From Paracoccaceae bacterium (GTDB taxonomy: Bacteria; Pseudomonadota; Alphaproteobacteria; Rhodobacterales; Rhodobacteraceae): a stretch of 64,000 bases of DNA. Shown here piece by piece: positions 46,379 through 55,523 of this stretch (position 1 is the stretch's first letter; the number at the start of each line of letters is the position of its first letter). The DNA is taken from the NCBI GenBank assembly GCA_027489375.1, contig JAIXZW010000001.1:244020-308019 (forward strand), in the 5' to 3' direction. The position numbers were made by a program, and so were the translations under genes. A model generated the notes under the pieces. The model ran no database searches and had not been told where the DNA came from. It was given only the letters and a program-made list of their open reading frames with translations.

Positions 46379-47275
46379 ATGCCACGCTATTCGATGAACG
46401 AGCTTTCCACATTTGCCGTGGTCGCGCGCGAGCGCAGCTTTACCAAGGCCGCTGCCCTGCTTGGCGTGTCGGCCTCGGCCCTCAGCCAGACCATCCGGCA
46501 TCTTGAGGAAACGCTTGGCCTGCGCTTGCTGACGCGCACCACCCGCAGCGTTTCCCTGACCGAGGCGGGCCAGCGCCTGCTCGACACCGTGGCCCCGCGC
46601 TTCGACGACATCCACGCCGAACTCGTCCAGCTCAGCGCCCTGCGCGACCGCCCTGCCGGAACCGTCCGCATCACGGCCAGCGAATTCGCCGCCGAAAGGG
46701 TGCTGTGGCCAAAGCTGGTTCCGATCTTGCGCGATTATCCCGAAATCAACCTCGAACTCTCGATCGACCACGGCTTCCGCGACATCGCCGCCGATGGCTT
46801 CGACGCCGGCGTGCGCCTTGGCGAAAGCGTCGACAAGGATATGGTCGCCGTGCGGATCACTCCCGACGGGCGGTTGGTTGCCGTGGCAACGCCGGAGTAT
46901 TTCGCGCGGAACCCGCCGCCGCAAACGCCGAAAGACCTGACCGCGCATCGCTGCATCAACCTGCGCATGGTCACGGGCGGCGGGCTTTACGCCTGGGAAT
47001 TTGAAAAGGCTGGCGAAGATCTGCGGGTGCGGGTGACGGGGCAAGTCACTTTCAATTCGGTCAACGCCTGCCTGCAAGCGGTGCTCGACGGTTTCGGCAT
47101 CGCCTTCCTGCCGGAAGCCGCCGTAAAGCCCCATCTGGCCACCCGAGAACTGCAACTCGCGCTGGACGATTGGAGCCAGCCGATCGCGGGCCTGCACCTC
47201 TATTACCCAAGCCGCCGCCACATCTCGCCCGCCTTCCGCATCATCATCGACGCGTTGCGCCATCGTGAGATTTGA
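46379..47275 (+). CDS. LysR-family transcriptional regulator
   Basis: 298-residue LTTR: winged helix MNELSTFAVVARERSFTKAA with LGVSASALSQTIRHLEETLG; effector domain from about 90. Closest in pattern to the group that regulates a neighbouring divergent oxidoreductase gene. A TATAAT at 46344-46349 is a good -10. Confidence 0.88.
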   Translation: MPRYSMNELSTFAVVARERSFTKAAALLGVSASALSQTIRHLEETLGLRLLTRTTRSVSLTEAGQRLLDTVAPRFDDIHAELVQLSALRDRPAGTVRITASEFAAERVLWPKLVPILRDYPEINLELSIDHGFRDIAADGFDAGVRLGESVDKDMVAVRITPDGRLVAVATPEYFARNPPPQTPKDLTAHRCINLRMVTGGGLYAWEFEKAGEDLRVRVTGQVTFNSVNACLQAVLDGFGIAFLPEAAVKPHLATRELQLALDDWSQPIAGLHLYYPSRRHISPAFRIIIDALRHREI

Positions 47276-47428
47276 GCCTCGGGCAAAATCGAGGCGGTGC
47301 GCGGGTCGTTTCCGATCCGCGGGTACCGGGCGCATCAGCGGGAAACGGCAATGGTCCCGCTTTGACCCAAATCATCGCGGTGCCCTTCGTGGCGGGGCAT
47401 GATCGGGCAGTTCACCGGGGAGTTTCCG

Positions 47429-49174
47429 ATGTTTGCAGATGTCCTGTCCGAAGGAGCCGCGCATTTCCTGTTCTTCACGGGGAAGGGGGGTGTCGGGAAG
47501 ACATCCCTCAGCTGTGCCGTGGCGCTGGCCTTGGCGGATGCGGGAAAGCGGGTGTTGCTGGTCAGCACGGACCCTGCATCGAACCTTGACGAGATGCTGG
47601 GGACGGCACTCGCGGACAGGCCAACGCCCGTTGCCGGAGCGGCGACGCTGTTTGCCATGAACATCGACCCCGACGCGGCGGCCGAAGATTATCGGGCGCG
47701 GGTGATCGGGCAGTTGGGGCCGGAGGCCGGAGAGGCGGAAAAGGCGACGGTGCGGGAACAGCTTTCGGGGGCATGCACCATCGAGATCGCGGCTTTCGAC
47801 GAGTTCGTGGGGTTGCTTGCGGGCGATGCGGCAGGGTTCGACCACGTGATCTTCGACACCGCGCCTACGGGACATACGCTGCGGCTGCTGAGCCTGCCGC
47901 GGGCATGGACGGGGTTCTTGCAGGGCAACGACCGTGGTGCGTCCTGCCTTGGCCCGCATTCGGGGCTGAAGATGCAGGAGGATCGGTTCCGCAGGGCGCT
48001 GGCGGCCCTGTCCGATCCGGCGCAGACGTCGATCGTGCTTGTGACGCGGGCGGATCGCGGCGCGGTGCGCGAGGCGGCGCGGACCTCGGACGAGTTGCGG
48101 GCACTGGGGTTGGGCAACCAGCGGCTGGTGGTGAACGGGGTGTTCCGTGCCGCGGGCAGGGGGGATGCGGTGGCCGAGGGGTTGGCGCGGGACCATGCGG
48201 CGGTGATTGCGTCTCTGCCCGCGAACCTTGCCGCCCTGCCGCGGAGCGAGGTGCCGCTGCGGTCGTTTGACATGGTGGGATTGCCTGCGCTGCGCGCCCT
48301 GTTCCGGGACGAGGCGCCCATCGCGGCGGCGGCCGTTCCGGCGGCGATGACCGACGTGGCAGGGCTTGATGCGATGGTCGACGATCTGGCCCGTGCGGGT
48401 CGCGGTCTGGTGATGGTGATGGGCAAGGGAGGCGTCGGCAAGACGACCGTGGCGGCGGCCGTTGCCGTGGGGTTGGTCAGGCGGGGGCATCGGGTGCATC
48501 TGACCACAACCGACCCCGCCGCCCATGTGTCTTTGGTGGTGGAGGGCGGGTTGGACGGGCTGACGGTCGACCGCATCGACCCCGTCGCTGAAACCGCCCG
48601 CTATGTGGAGAAGGTGATGGCGACCAAGGGGCGCGGTCTGGATGCGGCGGACAGGGCGCTGATGCTGGAAGACCTCGCCTCGCCCTGCACGGAAGAGGTG
48701 GCGGTGTTCCACGCCTTTTCCCGCATCGTGGCCGAGGCGCGGGGGGCGTTCGTGGTGATGGATACGGCCCCCACCGGCCACACGTTGCTGCTGCTGGACG
48801 CGACGGGGGCGTATCACCGGCAGATGACGCAGGACATGGGGGCGGTGCAGGGCCGGATCGTCACGCCGCTGATGCGGTTGCAGGACCCCGATTACACCAA
48901 GGTGATCCTGGTGGCGCTGCCCGAGACGACGCCTGTTTCGGAAGCGGCGGGTCTGCAGGATGATCTGCGGCGGGCGAAGATCGAACCCTGGGCCTGGGTG
49001 GTGAACCGCTCGCTGGGGCGTAGCGGGACGACGGACCCGTTGCTGCAACGGCGGATCGCGGGCGAGGCGACGCAGATTGCCCGCATCAAGGCCGGTCTGG
49101 CGCGGCGGATGTATCTTGTGCCCTTCCGTCCCGAGCCGCCGGTGGGCATCAACCAGCTTTCGGCGCTTACGTGA
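47429..49174 (+). CDS. arsA: Arsenite-transporting ATPase ArsA
   Basis: 581-residue two-domain ATPase that energises arsenite efflux with a membrane partner. Two deviant Walker A sites, GKGGVGKTS near residue 20 and GKGGVGKTT near residue 330, and DTAPTGHTLRLL / DTAPTGHTLLLL signature in each half. ATG 47429 has GGGGAG seven bases upstream; ATG 47399 is less good. No arsB or acr3 gene is visible in the window, so its partner is encoded elsewhere. Convergent with the DUF2478 gene, overlapping by 8 bases at the 3' ends. Confidence 0.9.
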   Translation: MFADVLSEGAAHFLFFTGKGGVGKTSLSCAVALALADAGKRVLLVSTDPASNLDEMLGTALADRPTPVAGAATLFAMNIDPDAAAEDYRARVIGQLGPEAGEAEKATVREQLSGACTIEIAAFDEFVGLLAGDAAGFDHVIFDTAPTGHTLRLLSLPRAWTGFLQGNDRGASCLGPHSGLKMQEDRFRRALAALSDPAQTSIVLVTRADRGAVREAARTSDELRALGLGNQRLVVNGVFRAAGRGDAVAEGLARDHAAVIASLPANLAALPRSEVPLRSFDMVGLPALRALFRDEAPIAAAAVPAAMTDVAGLDAMVDDLARAGRGLVMVMGKGGVGKTTVAAAVAVGLVRRGHRVHLTTTDPAAHVSLVVEGGLDGLTVDRIDPVAETARYVEKVMATKGRGLDAADRALMLEDLASPCTEEVAVFHAFSRIVAEARGAFVVMDTAPTGHTLLLLDATGAYHRQMTQDMGAVQGRIVTPLMRLQDPDYTKVILVALPETTPVSEAAGLQDDLRRAKIEPWAWVVNRSLGRSGTTDPLLQRRIAGEATQIARIKAGLARRMYLVPFRPEPPVGINQLSALT

Positions 49175-49694
49175 CCTCTGCCCTGGCGGGTTTGCTGCCC
49201 GCATGGGCGGCGCACCAGTCGGAAACCGCGTCCGGACAGGTGGGCAAGCCTTCGATGCAGTCCCCCGCAAAAGCCAGAAGCGCCGCGAGGTTGAGACCGT
49301 TGACACCGACGAGGACGGGCAGACCAAGGTGCAGGGCTTCCGCAATGACGGGTGCCAGACCTTTGCCTTCGGACTCGCGTTTGCCGAACTTGTTGACGAT
49401 CAGGATGTCCGCGCCGTCGAGGCGGCGTTCGACTTCGTGGACCGTCTGCTCGAGTGCGCCGCTGTCGAGGATGCATCCCCGCGCCAGTTCGCCGCGATCC
49501 TCGCTGATGCGGACCGTCGGGCCGTCGGGCAGGACGCGCAGGTCCATGTCGCATTTCTTGCGGTCGGGGCGTTCGTGGTTCGATTGCACCGTTCCGGCGA
49601 GCCTGAAGCCACGCGCCGCCAGACGTTCGGCGACATCCGCAACGAGGGCATCAGTCCGGCCGCGGCCCTGCAGGCTGACATAGGCGATGCGCAT
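49167..49694 (-). CDS. DUF2478 P-loop protein of the aio cluster
   Basis: 175-residue protein of the DUF2478 family, often found with molybdoenzyme or molybdate genes. Start IAYVSLQGRGRTDALVADVAERLA has a degenerate nucleotide-binding loop (GRGRTD); then CDMDLRVLPDGPTVRISEDRG and DILIVNKFGKRESEGKG. It lies downstream of aioA with a hairpin between, suggesting a role in molybdenum-cofactor supply for arsenite oxidase (inference). GGGGGAAACC precedes ATG 49694. Confidence 0.78.
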   Translation of the reverse strand: MRIAYVSLQGRGRTDALVADVAERLAARGFRLAGTVQSNHERPDRKKCDMDLRVLPDGPTVRISEDRGELARGCILDSGALEQTVHEVERRLDGADILIVNKFGKRESEGKGLAPVIAEALHLGLPVLVGVNGLNLAALLAFAGDCIEGLPTCPDAVSDWCAAHAGSKPARAEVT

Positions 49695-49714
49695 GGTTTC
49701 CCCCCGTGAAGGCT

Positions 49715-49741
49715 GGCCCGTCCGGAGATACCGGACGGGCC
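49715..49741 (-). terminator. Hairpin between aioA and the DUF2478 gene
   Basis: Perfect 11-bp stem GGCCCGTCCGG/CCGGACGGGCC with 5-base loop, just after the aioA stop. No T-run, so an attenuator or processing element is as likely as a terminator. Confidence 0.6.
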
Positions 49742-49747
49742 GGTTGG

Positions 49748-52213
49748 CTAGAGTTCGACTTCCCACGATTTGTAGGACGCCTTGGCGGCGGCGGGGGTTG
49801 CATCCGAGATCTTGCGGATGTCCGCCCATGTCTGCTTGTAGTTCGGCAGGATCAGCTCGTTGGTGCCCGCGTTGATCACGTTGCCCTGCGTGCCGTTGGG
49901 CGCGCCGAAGACCATGAAGGTTTCGTTCTTCCTGGCCGTCGCTGCCGGATAGGCGAGCGCTTGCGTGGCGCCGACATCGTTGTAGACCTCGACCATGTCG
50001 CCCGCCTTCAGGCCCAGTTCCGCCATGTCATCGGGGTGGATCTGGATGAAGGGCACGGGCAGGCGGTCCATGACGAAGTCGTTCTTCTGGTCGAGGAACC
50101 AGTTCTGCCAGTTCAGGTTGGCCCGTCCGTTGTTGATCAGGAAACGGTGGTTCGCCTGCTGCTGCGCCTTGCCGGGGGCTTGCAGACCCCGCCACGACCC
50201 CATGCAGAAGAGCGCCTTGCCGTCTTCCCTGCCGTGGCGGGTAAAGACACCATCCTCGTAAAGCCGCGCAGTGCCGACGAGCGCGCCGTTTTCGTAGCCC
50301 TTGACCGGTTCCTGCACGCCGTTGTTGCCGGCGGCGCGAAGCCGTTCATAGGTGACTTCGGGGTTGCCGGAATTGTACCCGTCCATGAAGGCGTCTTCTT
50401 CGGTCTTCCAGTCGAAGCCCTTGAACTGGTCGGCGTAGTCGTTCCGCCCCCCTTCGCGCAGCACGCGTTCCAGATGGTTGGCCAGCCGTGCCGCGATGAT
50501 GCAGTCGGGTTGGGCCGAACCGGGGGCGTCCATGTATTTCTCGACCAGCCGCAGCCGGCGTTCGCCGTTCATGGAAGTCAGGTTCATCTCGCCCGACTCC
50601 ACCGCGGGCAGGATCACATGCGCGGCCTGTCCGATCTGGCTGTGGATGATGTCCACATCGACCGAGAAGATGCCGCCCGCGTTGATCGCGCCGACGATGG
50701 CGTCCACCAGTTCCTCGCGCGTGGCACCGGCGCGGGCGTCCATCGCCTCTTTCACCATGTTGGTCCGGCGGTTGTAGACGCGCTTGAACTCGGCCGCGTT
50801 GAGGGTGGTCTTGTAATGGTCGTTTGCCCAGATGTGATGGACCTTGCCGCCGCCCGAGATGATGAGTTGGTCGATATAGGGGGCGGGGCGGCCGACATGG
50901 GCGTCGGAGGGGCGGAAGTAGCCTTCCTGATGCCCGCCAAGACGGCAGACGCCGCCGCCTTCGCGCCCGACGTTGCCGGTCGCAAGGCCGATGTTCACCA
51001 ATGAGCCGATGACACGGTAGTTGTCGTTGCCCCAGATGATGCCCTTTTCGTAACCCGTCACCGTCTTGCGGCGCGAGCCGTCCTCTTTGGGCTTGGCGAT
51101 CCACTCGGCGGCCTGCCTGATCTGGTCTTCGGTCAGGCCCGTGATCTTGGCCCCGTCGGCAAGGCTCATCTTGCAGGCGGCGCGTGCGGCTTCGAAAGAG
51201 CCGAGTGCGGCAGGGTGGGCGGCATCTTCGGCCACCGCCACGTCGCCCTGATAGGTCGATTGGGCGATGAAGTCCGCGTCAACCCAGCCTTGGTCGGCGA
51301 TATGGGTGAAGAGGGTGTTGAAAAGCGCGAGGTCGCTGCCGCTGGCAATCGCCAGATGCAGCACGTTTTCGGCGCCCGCCACCTGTTCGCAGGCATCCAC
51401 CGTGACCGTGCGGCGGGGATCGACGACGATCACCCTGGCTCCGTTCTGCATGCCCTTGACCATGTGGTTCAGGAACAGGTTGGTCTGGCATTCCATCGGG
51501 TTCGTGCCGACCAGCATGATCGTGTCGGCCACCTGATAGTCGGTGTAGGAGTAGTTCAATTCGTCCACGCCCATGTCGCGGGTGCTGTGCACTTCTGAGT
51601 TATAGGCGGGGCGGTTGTGGATGCGGCAGTGCTTCACCTTCATCGCGCCGAAGTAGAGCTTGCCCGTGCCCCATGTGTTCTCGTACCCGCCAGCCGAACC
51701 GCCGTGGTCGAACATCGAGACGTAGAGATCGTCCTCTTTGTCCTTGTCGATCACGCGGGCCGTGACGCGGGCGACGAGGTCGAGCGCATCATCCCAGCTT
51801 GTCGGCTGCCATGTGCCATAGCGCCAGACCATCGGTTCGGTCAGGCGTTGCTGCTGCGTGCCGGTGATGTCGGAGCGCCGGTTCTCGGCCATCCGTGCGC
51901 CTCGGACGGAGCCGAGGCCCGAGTTCACCTCGCAGTTCACATCCGGCTTGATGACCAGATGCACGTCCTGCCCGTTCTGCTTGACCACGTTATACATCGA
52001 GGGCGCATACCACGCCTCGGTTTCGGCGCCTTGCTGGGTCGAGAGGTCCACGCCGAACTTGTTCGAGGCGGGATCGGTGCCGCCCTGTTTCTTCAGCGGC
52101 CAAGTATAGGCTTTGTAGCCGCATCCCACGATGCAGTAGTGGCATGTGACGTTGTGTTCCCTTGCGTCTGCGGGAATGATCGGCAGACGGTCGACGTTGC
52201 GTTTGTAAGCCAT
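49748..52213 (-). CDS. aioA: Arsenite oxidase large (molybdopterin) subunit AioA
   Basis: 821-residue catalytic subunit of periplasmic arsenite oxidase; oxidises arsenite to arsenate at a Mo-bis-MGD centre. The 3Fe-4S motif is CHYCIVGCGY (Cys24, Cys27, Cys31) with serine in place of a fourth cysteine later (SGLGSVRGARM). Long conserved stretches include HCRIHNRPAYNSEVH, VGTNPMECQTNLFLNHMVKG, GGVCRLGGHQEGYFRPSD and the C-terminal MVFGAPNGTQGNVINAGTNE. It has no Tat signal of its own and is expected to be exported with AioB. Starts 10 bases after aioB. Confidence 0.97.
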   Translation of the reverse strand: MAYKRNVDRLPIIPADAREHNVTCHYCIVGCGYKAYTWPLKKQGGTDPASNKFGVDLSTQQGAETEAWYAPSMYNVVKQNGQDVHLVIKPDVNCEVNSGLGSVRGARMAENRRSDITGTQQQRLTEPMVWRYGTWQPTSWDDALDLVARVTARVIDKDKEDDLYVSMFDHGGSAGGYENTWGTGKLYFGAMKVKHCRIHNRPAYNSEVHSTRDMGVDELNYSYTDYQVADTIMLVGTNPMECQTNLFLNHMVKGMQNGARVIVVDPRRTVTVDACEQVAGAENVLHLAIASGSDLALFNTLFTHIADQGWVDADFIAQSTYQGDVAVAEDAAHPAALGSFEAARAACKMSLADGAKITGLTEDQIRQAAEWIAKPKEDGSRRKTVTGYEKGIIWGNDNYRVIGSLVNIGLATGNVGREGGGVCRLGGHQEGYFRPSDAHVGRPAPYIDQLIISGGGKVHHIWANDHYKTTLNAAEFKRVYNRRTNMVKEAMDARAGATREELVDAIVGAINAGGIFSVDVDIIHSQIGQAAHVILPAVESGEMNLTSMNGERRLRLVEKYMDAPGSAQPDCIIAARLANHLERVLREGGRNDYADQFKGFDWKTEEDAFMDGYNSGNPEVTYERLRAAGNNGVQEPVKGYENGALVGTARLYEDGVFTRHGREDGKALFCMGSWRGLQAPGKAQQQANHRFLINNGRANLNWQNWFLDQKNDFVMDRLPVPFIQIHPDDMAELGLKAGDMVEVYNDVGATQALAYPAATARKNETFMVFGAPNGTQGNVINAGTNELILPNYKQTWADIRKISDATPAAAKASYKSWEVEL

Positions 52214-52223
52214 CGCTTCCCCC

Positions 52224-52751
52224 TTACGCTTGCAGGACGTTGGACAGACGGCCGTAGATCAGCTCGTCCGCGCCTTCGGCATAGATGTCGCCCTTGTCGT
52301 CCACGCGCAGGGCGAATTGCGGCAGGTTCTGCGTGGCGTGGCCCCAGACCTGCTGGCCGCCCTTTTCGCAATCGAAGCGGCTGAAATGGCCGGGGCAGTT
52401 CAGCGTCTTGTCCGAGGCGGCGTAGCTCATCACGAAGCCCTTGTGCGGGCAGAGCACGGAATAGGCGACCACATCGCCATCCGGTCCCGCGCCGCCTTCG
52501 ACCCTTGTTCCGAGCTTGAGCAGAATTCCGGGGCTGTCGGCGTCGGGATAGGCGATGTCCAGAGGTTCATCCACCTTGAGGTCTGCGATGTTGCCCAGCT
52601 TGGTCGAGGGGTAATCGACCATTGCCAGGGCGGGCGAAGCCTTGGCCTGACCCGCAGGCAGCACGGTCGCCGCCGCGGCACCTGCCACACCGAGGACACC
52701 GCCGCGCAGGAACTGGCGTCGGCCCACGTCGACCAGACGATTGCATTTCAT
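52224..52751 (-). CDS. aioB: Arsenite oxidase small Rieske subunit AioB
   Basis: 175-residue Rieske 2Fe-2S subunit. Tat signal RRQFLRGGVLGVAGAAAA (residues about 10-27), which exports the heterodimer; cluster ligands in CPHKG and CPGHFSRFD. ATG 52751 is preceded by GAGGAG seven bases upstream; the longer open frame crosses the promoter. First gene of aioBA-DUF2478; upstream lie two palindromes and then the end of aioR. Confidence 0.96.
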   Translation of the reverse strand: MKCNRLVDVGRRQFLRGGVLGVAGAAAATVLPAGQAKASPALAMVDYPSTKLGNIADLKVDEPLDIAYPDADSPGILLKLGTRVEGGAGPDGDVVAYSVLCPHKGFVMSYAASDKTLNCPGHFSRFDCEKGGQQVWGHATQNLPQFALRVDDKGDIYAEGADELIYGRLSNVLQA

Positions 52752-52827
52752 GGAATGGCTCCTCTCTTGCTCTTGTCGCTGCAAGGGTAGCGAGTTGCAG
52801 CCGCACCCTGCGACAGGCCCGAAGGCT

Positions 52828-52844
52828 TTGCCGCATTGCGGCAA
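52828..52844. promoter_or_regulatory. 17-bp palindrome upstream of aioB, candidate AioR operator
   Basis: TTGCCGCA-T-TGCGGCAA, perfect inverted repeat about 77-93 bases before aioB. A second inverted repeat GTTCGGA-TT-TCCGAAC lies at 52874-52889. I see no convincing -24/-12 (TGGCAC-N5-TTGC) sigma-54 promoter between here and aioB. Confidence 0.55.
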
Positions 52845-52902
52845 GTCGTTCACAGGATGCAGATTTTTCGGGCGTTCGGATTTCCGAACATCGCGGCCCG
52901 CC

Positions 52903-54120
52903 CTAGATGCCCAATTTCTGCATTTTCTCCCAAAGCGTGGTCCGCGACACGCCCAGCAGCTTTGCCGCCTCGATCACGTGGCCGCCGGTCCGCTCCAGCG
53001 CCCGCAGGATATGCGTCCGCTCGGCGGTATCGCGGGCTTCGGACAGGGTTGGCAGGCGGTCGGCGGCGGTGGTCTGGCGTTCGGGGAAAAGGTCGGACGG
53101 GAAGAGCGTGTCGCCGGTTGCGGTCGCCATCGCCTGCACCAGTCGCGCCCGCAGCTCGCGCCCGTTTCCGGGCCAGTCATGGTCACGCACCGCCTGTTCG
53201 GCCAAGGCGGAGATGCCGCGCAGCGGCATCTCGCGCCGTGCATTCATCGCATCGAACATGCGGTGCAGGAGCCAGGGCGCATCCTCGGGGCGTTCCGCCA
53301 GAGGCGGGATCGGAATTTCGAAAAGGTCGAGGCGGAAGAAGAGATCGCCCCGGAACCTGCCGTCGCGCAGGGCTGCTTCCATTCCGGCCCCGCAGGCCGC
53401 GACAAGGCGGGCGAGGGGAGGCGAGTCGAGCCAGACCGACAGGCGGTCTTGTCCTTTAGGCGGCAGACGTTCCAACCCGTTCAGAAAGAGGGTGCCATCA
53501 CCGACCGCAGCTATGGCCGCATCGAGTTCGGCCAAGGGATCATCCGCCCGCGACAGGTTCGCTTCGGCAAAGGGGGCAGCGCTGCGGTCCGACAGGTGAT
53601 GGATGCGCCGCGCCACCAAGGCCTTGCCGGTTCCCGCCCCCCCGCGCACCAGCACGGGACGGTCATTTTCCGCCGCTTGCGCGACAAGGACGCCGATGCG
53701 GCGTGCGGCGGAAGACTGGCCGAAGGGCTGGTCGACTGCCTCGCCCTTGGGTCGAAGCAGATGCGCCAGCCGGTCCAGAAAACCTGCCATCTCGAAAGGC
53801 TTGGTGACGTAATCCGCAGCGCCCGCCTGCAACAGCCTGACGGCTTGGTCGATCCCGCCCTGGCCTGTAATGAAGAGGAAGGGCGGCGGTGTGGCGGTGC
53901 GGCAAAGCGTTGCAAACAGGTCTTCGCCCGTGCCGTCAGGCAACCGGATGTCGCAGACCACCGCGTCGATCGGTGCGCGAGGCGTGCGCAAGGCGCCGAC
54001 GGCCCGCTGCATCAGCTTGACCCAGACCACGTCTGCCCCTTCGAGCCGCAGACGCTGCTCGATCGAGGCTCCCATGATCTCGTCGTCTTCGACCAGCGCG
54101 ATGCGGCGACCTTTCAGCAT
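52903..54120 (-). CDS. aioR: Response regulator AioR with AAA+ domain lacking the GAFTGA loop
   Basis: 405-residue NtrC-type regulator. Receiver domain (aspartate in VVCDIRLPDG; DYVTKPFE), AAA+ domain from about residue 140, Fis-type HTH at the end (HVIEAAKLLGVSRTTLWEKM). Walker A is GGAGTGKAL. Where family members have about 40 residues containing GAFTGA, this protein goes from EANLSRADDPLAEL straight to AVGDGTLFLNGLERL, about 20 residues shorter; Walker B LFLDE is LFLNG. The sigma-54 contact loop and the catalytic acidic pair are therefore missing. It probably activates a sigma-70 promoter, like Rhodobacter NtrC. Overlaps aioS. Confidence 0.9.
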   Translation of the reverse strand: MLKGRRIALVEDDEIMGASIEQRLRLEGADVVWVKLMQRAVGALRTPRAPIDAVVCDIRLPDGTGEDLFATLCRTATPPPFLFITGQGGIDQAVRLLQAGAADYVTKPFEMAGFLDRLAHLLRPKGEAVDQPFGQSSAARRIGVLVAQAAENDRPVLVRGGAGTGKALVARRIHHLSDRSAAPFAEANLSRADDPLAELDAAIAAVGDGTLFLNGLERLPPKGQDRLSVWLDSPPLARLVAACGAGMEAALRDGRFRGDLFFRLDLFEIPIPPLAERPEDAPWLLHRMFDAMNARREMPLRGISALAEQAVRDHDWPGNGRELRARLVQAMATATGDTLFPSDLFPERQTTAADRLPTLSEARDTAERTHILRALERTGGHVIEAAKLLGVSRTTLWEKMQKLGI

Positions 54121-55523
54121 GACGCACCCTGGGGCAGGACGACCTGAATGACCGACCGGTCCACCTTGCGGAAATAGTCGATCCGACCGCCCAGTCCGGC
54201 AACCATGTCGCGCACGAGACGCAGACCCACGCCGCCGCCGGGTTGGACAGGGGCGGTGCTGAGCAGGCGCGCCTGTGCCTCGCCGGACAGGCCCGCGCCG
54301 TTGTCGTGGATCGTCAGGCGAAGGCTTCCGTCGATTTCCGAGACCGAAAAGCCGACCGACCCGTCCGGACCGGCAGCGGTCGAGGCGTTGAGCAAGAGGT
54401 TCAGCGCCACCTGACGCACGGGTCCCGCCGGAAATCGGGCCAGAAGCGGCTGCGGCGCTTCGACCTGCCACGCAAGGTCCTGCCCCAATCGAAGGGTTTC
54501 CGGTTCGAAGAGAAGGCGCAGATCATCGAAGTCCTCGCGGGACAGGGTCACGCCCTGACGGTCCAGCCGGTTCTGTTCGAGCGTTGCCCGCGCCACGTCG
54601 CGCAGATGCCGCAGGCCGCGTTCGAGCAGGTCCGCCGAAGCCCGGACCACCTCGGGGCGATCGGCATAGGTGCGGATCGTGTCGGCAGCGTTGAGCAATC
54701 CGCCCAGAGGGTTGTTGATCTCGTGCGCCAGAGACGACGACAGCCGCCCGAGGCTGACGAAGCGTTCCCGTTCCGCCAAGCGCCGCTCGGCCTCGGCCTT
54801 CGCGGCGGCAGCCCCGGTCATGCTGTTGAAGGTCCGGAACAGGCGCCCGAGTTCGGTATCCCCCGCAGGGATGCGTTCGCGTGCGATCGCGACGGGTGCG
54901 CCTTCGGTCCTTGCCATATGGGCGGACAGCGTTGCCACGGGGCGCAGCATCCGCCGCATCGCCCAGTAACCTCCTGCGGCCAAGGCACAGGTCGCAAGCG
55001 CGTTTCCGGCAAGAAGCCATGCCAGCACCCGACGGCGTTCGGCGACAAGGTCGGCAACATCGAGTTCGGACAGGATGCTGCCGACGCGCCGCCCTTGGTA
55101 GGTCAGGTCGGACAAGACCCGGACATGCGGATCCTCGCCGTTCAGCCGGATCGTCTCGACGGCCTGCGCCGCCGCGGCAAGGGGACCAAGATCGGCATCG
55201 ACCGGCGCGCGCAGGGGATCGGACGCTGCGATGACCTTGCCGCCTTCGTCAGCCACGACCGTGAGGACCATGCGCTGGCCGGCCATCGCGGCCGTCGCGC
55301 GGTCGAGGGTATCGTACACCTCCCACACATCGCGGCGCAGGACGGCGGGACCAAGCGCCACCGTCAGCCCGTCGACATGCAGGCGTGCGAGTTCGCGCAA
55401 TCGCTCTTCCTGAACCGCCCCCAATGTCGCCATGACCTGTTGCGAGGCGACCACCCCCACCAGCACCATCAGCCCCGCCGCAATGAGGGGCACGCGCAGG
55501 GAAAGGGGCAGGCCGCGGATCAT
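54114..55523 (-). CDS. aioS: Sensor histidine kinase AioS
   Basis: 469-residue membrane kinase of the arsenite-sensing system. N-terminal helix (about 9-30), periplasmic sensor region, second helix near 165-190, HAMP linker, HisKA box SSSLAHEINNPLGGLL, then the N box (LLLNASTAA) and G1 box (IHDNGAGL) of the ATPase domain. It receives the signal from AioX and phosphorylates AioR. ATGA overlap with aioX and 7-base overlap with aioR, so the three are coupled. Confidence 0.92.
   Translation of the reverse strand: MIRGLPLSLRVPLIAAGLMVLVGVVASQQVMATLGAVQEERLRELARLHVDGLTVALGPAVLRRDVWEVYDTLDRATAAMAGQRMVLTVVADEGGKVIAASDPLRAPVDADLGPLAAAAQAVETIRLNGEDPHVRVLSDLTYQGRRVGSILSELDVADLVAERRRVLAWLLAGNALATCALAAGGYWAMRRMLRPVATLSAHMARTEGAPVAIARERIPAGDTELGRLFRTFNSMTGAAAAKAEAERRLAERERFVSLGRLSSSLAHEINNPLGGLLNAADTIRTYADRPEVVRASADLLERGLRHLRDVARATLEQNRLDRQGVTLSREDFDDLRLLFEPETLRLGQDLAWQVEAPQPLLARFPAGPVRQVALNLLLNASTAAGPDGSVGFSVSEIDGSLRLTIHDNGAGLSGEAQARLLSTAPVQPGGGVGLRLVRDMVAGLGGRIDYFRKVDRSVIQVVLPQGASC

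Noticed and set aside
47372..49345. 657-residue open frame on the minus strand opposite arsA
   Set aside because: Arginine-, proline- and histidine-rich low-complexity translation antisense to a clear ArsA.
52752..52902. Sigma-54 promoter before aioB (TGTGAAC...TTGC)
   Set aside because: Spacing is one base short and the invariant GG of the -24 element is missing; this agrees with the missing GAFTGA loop in AioR.
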